This document shows positions 62,034-64,000 of a stretch of 64,000 nucleotides of DNA, piece by piece. The notes beneath the pieces are model-generated. The model made no database searches and was not told the origin of the DNA. It saw only the letters and a list, made by a program, of their open reading frames with translations. The stretch covers positions 1-64,000 of the forward strand of contig NZ_JACHCM010000001.1 in the NCBI RefSeq assembly GCF_014200755.1, written 5' to 3'. Source of the stretch: Rhodanobacter sp. ANJX3. Lineage in GTDB: Bacteria; Pseudomonadota; Gammaproteobacteria; Xanthomonadales; Rhodanobacteraceae. The position numbers were made by a program, and so were the translations under genes. How positions within the stretch are numbered: the stretch's first letter is position 1; each line of letters begins with the position of its first letter.

Positions 62034-62088
62034 TTCGGATTTCACGAAAGACACGCGAAGAAGGCCCGCCCAGTGCGGGCCTTCTTCG
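62017..62088 (+). promoter_or_regulatory. transcription attenuator of asnB
   Basis: Arm 1 (62006-62010, CGCCA) can pair with TGGCG at 62016-62020. Arm 2 (62017-62030, GGCGGGCCTTCGCG) can pair with arm 3 (62054-62070) around a 3-base bulge. Arm 3 can instead pair with arm 4 as the terminator. A ribosome stalled on the Asn codons would leave arm 2 free and favour antitermination. One that reaches the stop codon at 62031 would cover arm 2 and allow termination. Confidence 0.8.
62056..62088 (+). terminator. terminator hairpin of the asnB leader
   Basis: A perfect 14-bp stem, CGAAGAAGGCCCGC with its complement at 62075-62088, and loop CCAGT. The 3' side ends in CTTCTTCGTT, a modest U-rich tail. 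It is an attenuation terminator rather than a gene-end terminator, since asnB follows. Confidence 0.82.
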
Positions 62089-62092
62089 TTAT

Positions 62093-62186
62093 GGCCAGGG
62101 ATGGCCGGTATGCCGGAAATGCAGGAGTAATTTCCGGCGGGCCAGGGATGGCCGGTATGCCGGAAATGCAGGAGCCATTCCCGGCA
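62093..62186 (+). repeat. 47-bp tandem duplication between attenuator and asnB
   Basis: Two copies with period 47. The first 35 bases of each are identical and the last 12 differ at 4 positions. The first copy holds a perfect 9-bp hairpin, GCCGGAAAT with ATTTCCGGC (62112-62120 and 62130-62138), with GCAGGAGTA in the loop. The second copy's hairpin is imperfect. The loops carry AGGAG, ribosome-binding-site-like. Confidence 0.85.
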
Positions 62187-62226
62187 GGGCTAAATTTCTG
62201 ATCAGACCAGCAAAAGGGGAAATGCA

Positions 62227-63909
62227 ATGTGTTCGATTTTCGGAATGTTCGACCTGCAATCCGGTGATGACCTGGCACAGTTGCGTCGCCATGCGTTGGA
62301 GCTGTCGCTGCGGCAGCGTCATCGCGGCCCGGACTGGAGCGGCGTGTTTGTGGACGCGGGCGCGATCCTGGTGCACGAACGCCTCGCCATCGTGGACCCG
62401 GCCAGCGGCGCGCAACCGCTGCGCTCGCGCGACGGCGCGCTGGCGCTGGCGGTCAACGGCGAAATCTACAACCACCGCGAGCTGCGTGCCGGCAGCGATT
62501 ACGACTTCACCACCGGTTCCGATTGCGAAGTCATCAGCGCGATGTACCGCGATGGCGATACCGATTTCGTCAACAAGCTCAACGGCATCTTCGCCTTTGC
62601 GCTGTGGGACGGCGCAGCGCAGCGCTACCTGATCGCGCGCGACCCGATCGGCGTGTGTCCGTTGTACTGGGGCCACGATGCGCACGGGCGTCTGTGTGTG
62701 GCCTCGGAGATGAAATCGCTGGTCGGTCTTTGTGCCGATGTCGCGGCGTTTCCGCCAGGGCATATCTACGACAGCGCCAGCGGCGAACTGCGCCAGTATT
62801 ACGTGAAGCCTTGGCGCGACTATGCGCATACGCAGGGATCGTCGGTCGAGCCGGCAGTTTTGAAACTTGCGTTCGAGCAGGCCGTGCACCGCCAGCTGAT
62901 GACCGACGTGCCTTACGGCGTGCTGCTGTCCGGTGGTCTAGATTCCTCGCTGGTCGCCGCGTGCGCCGCCCGCTTTGCGCGCGAACGCATCGAGGACGAG
63001 GATCGCAGCGAGGCCTGGTGGCCGCGGTTGCATTCGTTTGCGATTGGCCTCGAAGGCTCGCCTGATCTTGCCGCGGCACAGGTCGCCGCCGATGCGCTGG
63101 GCACCGTGCATCACGGTTTCGTCTATACCTTCTGGGAAGGGCTGGACGCGCTGCCCGAAGTGATTCGCCATATCGAAACGTATGACGTCACTACCATCCG
63201 TGCTGCCACACCGATGTACCTGCTGGCGCGCCGCATCAAGGCGATGGGCGTGAAGATGGTGCTTTCGGGCGAGGGCTCGGACGAGCTGTTCGGCGGCTAC
63301 CTGTATTTCCACAAGGCGCCGTCGGCCGAGGCGTTCCACGAGGAAACCGTGCGCAAGATCGACGCACTGCACAGCTACGACTGCCTGCGCGCCAACAAGG
63401 CGATGATGGCCTGGGGCGTCGAGGCGCGCGTGCCGTTTCTAGATCTGGAGTTCATCGACGTGGCGATGCGGATCGACGCACAGCACAAGATGGTCGACAA
63501 GAGCGGTCCATCCAACCGCAAGATGGAAAAGGGCGTACTGCGCGAAGCCTTCGACGGCGCGCTGCCGGAAAAAATCCTGTGGCGTCAGAAAGAGCAGTTC
63601 AGCGACGGCGTGGGTTACGGCTGGATCGATGGACTGAAAGTGCAAGCAGAGCAGGCCGTGACCGATCGCGAATTTGCTGCCGCCGCTGCGCGCTATCCGT
63701 TCAATACGCCGGCCACCAAGGAAGCCTATTTCTATCGCCGCATTTTCGAGCAGCACTTTCCGGGTGAGGCGTGCGCCGCCACCGTGCCCGGCGGCAAGTC
63801 GATTGCCTGCTCGTCGCCAGCGGCGCTGGCCTGGGACCCGGCGTTTGCCCACGCGGCGGATCCGTCCGGTCGTGCGGTGCGCGGCGTACACGACGACGCG
63901 CTGGCCTGA
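62227..63909 (+). CDS. asnB: asparagine synthase B (glutamine-hydrolysing)
   Basis: A protein of 560 residues that makes asparagine from aspartate, ATP and glutamine. Cys2 (MCSIFGMFD) is the glutaminase nucleophile after Met removal, with HRGPDWSG, NGEIYNHREL and GSDCEVI glutamine-binding blocks. The synthetase domain has the pyrophosphate loop LLSGGLDSSL, and SGEGSDELFGGY. A short C-terminal tail is present. GGGGA lies 7 bases before the ATG. Expression is probably set by the Asn leader and attenuator upstream. Confidence 0.95.
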   Translation: MCSIFGMFDLQSGDDLAQLRRHALELSLRQRHRGPDWSGVFVDAGAILVHERLAIVDPASGAQPLRSRDGALALAVNGEIYNHRELRAGSDYDFTTGSDCEVISAMYRDGDTDFVNKLNGIFAFALWDGAAQRYLIARDPIGVCPLYWGHDAHGRLCVASEMKSLVGLCADVAAFPPGHIYDSASGELRQYYVKPWRDYAHTQGSSVEPAVLKLAFEQAVHRQLMTDVPYGVLLSGGLDSSLVAACAARFARERIEDEDRSEAWWPRLHSFAIGLEGSPDLAAAQVAADALGTVHHGFVYTFWEGLDALPEVIRHIETYDVTTIRAATPMYLLARRIKAMGVKMVLSGEGSDELFGGYLYFHKAPSAEAFHEETVRKIDALHSYDCLRANKAMMAWGVEARVPFLDLEFIDVAMRIDAQHKMVDKSGPSNRKMEKGVLREAFDGALPEKILWRQKEQFSDGVGYGWIDGLKVQAEQAVTDREFAAAAARYPFNTPATKEAYFYRRIFEQHFPGEACAATVPGGKSIACSSPAALAWDPAFAHAADPSGRAVRGVHDDALA

Positions 63910-63919
63910 GAGTTCTTCA

Positions 63920-63949
63920 GTGCCGAGGCCTGCACGCAGGCTTCGGCAC
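63920..63949 (+). terminator. hairpin after asnB
   Basis: A 13-bp stem, GTGCCGAGGCCTG with CAGGCTTCGGCAC (one G-U pair), and loop CACG, 11 bases after the asnB stop. No T-run follows, so termination may be weak or Rho-aided. Confidence 0.6.
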
Positions 63950-64000
63950 CCGGTCGCATTACAACCGCGATCGGCTAATGGCTATCCCGCGGCAGTCCAC

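Noticed and set aside
1..64000. CRISPR arrays
   Set aside because: No regularly spaced repeats of 23-47 bases with variable spacers were seen; the only tandem repeats are the short ones listed. No cas genes are present.

Overview
The window looks like chromosome of a GC-rich gammaproteobacterium of the Xanthomonadales, most likely Rhodanobacteraceae (Dyella/Rhodanobacter/Luteibacter type). The main clues are the aguA-aguB pair, an rpfE-like gene overlapping recJ, Lnb-type DUF4105 and SpoIIAA-like genes, and the codon style. This placement is inference; there is no rRNA here.

Layout. (1) 1-6300 is chromosome: a CPBP-protease fragment, a DUF4105 membrane protein, an MFS exporter, an acyl-CoA synthetase and small genes. 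(2) 6303-52526 is a mobile genomic island of about 46.2 kb. It is bounded by a perfect 65-bp direct repeat that is the 3' part of tRNA-Leu(UAA); the complete tRNA lies at the right end (52463-52549, minus strand). A tyrosine integrase sits just inside the left repeat. (3) 52550-64000 is chromosome again: traB-like, aguB, aguA, a small exported protein, an ABC-F ATPase, rpfE-like, recJ, a SpoIIAA-like gene, and asnB with a long leader.

The island is mosaic. The left part carries a metallopeptidase, a UvrD-like helicase, small exported proteins and broken genes. The middle carries two large Rhs proteins in convergent orientation, each with a different C-terminal tip and an immunity candidate overlapping it by 4 bases. 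The right part carries a backbone run including radC; a complete type II CBASS operon (CapV phospholipase, CD-NTase, Cap2 E1-E2, Cap3 JAB protease); a MobA/MobL relaxase; a predicted PD-(D/E)XK nuclease with membrane proteins; a SIR2-HerA pair followed by a second nuclease-like gene and a helical protein; and IS3-family elements. Two diverged backbone remnants, an integrase 3' end at 28992 and a radC 3' end at 37645, mark joints where modules were probably exchanged by recombination.

The most distinctive regulatory signal is outside the island. A 40-codon leader ORF at 61911-62033 has seven Asn codons in nine positions. A 14-bp terminator hairpin and an alternative antiterminator pairing follow it, directly upstream of asparagine synthase asnB. 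This has all the parts of ribosome-mediated attenuation responding to charged tRNA-Asn.

The best candidates for undescribed systems are the Asn attenuator, the four-gene SIR2-HerA-nuclease-helical run (45194-49548), the nuclease/membrane block (41566-44999), and the Rhs tip with a nucleotidyltransferase motif.
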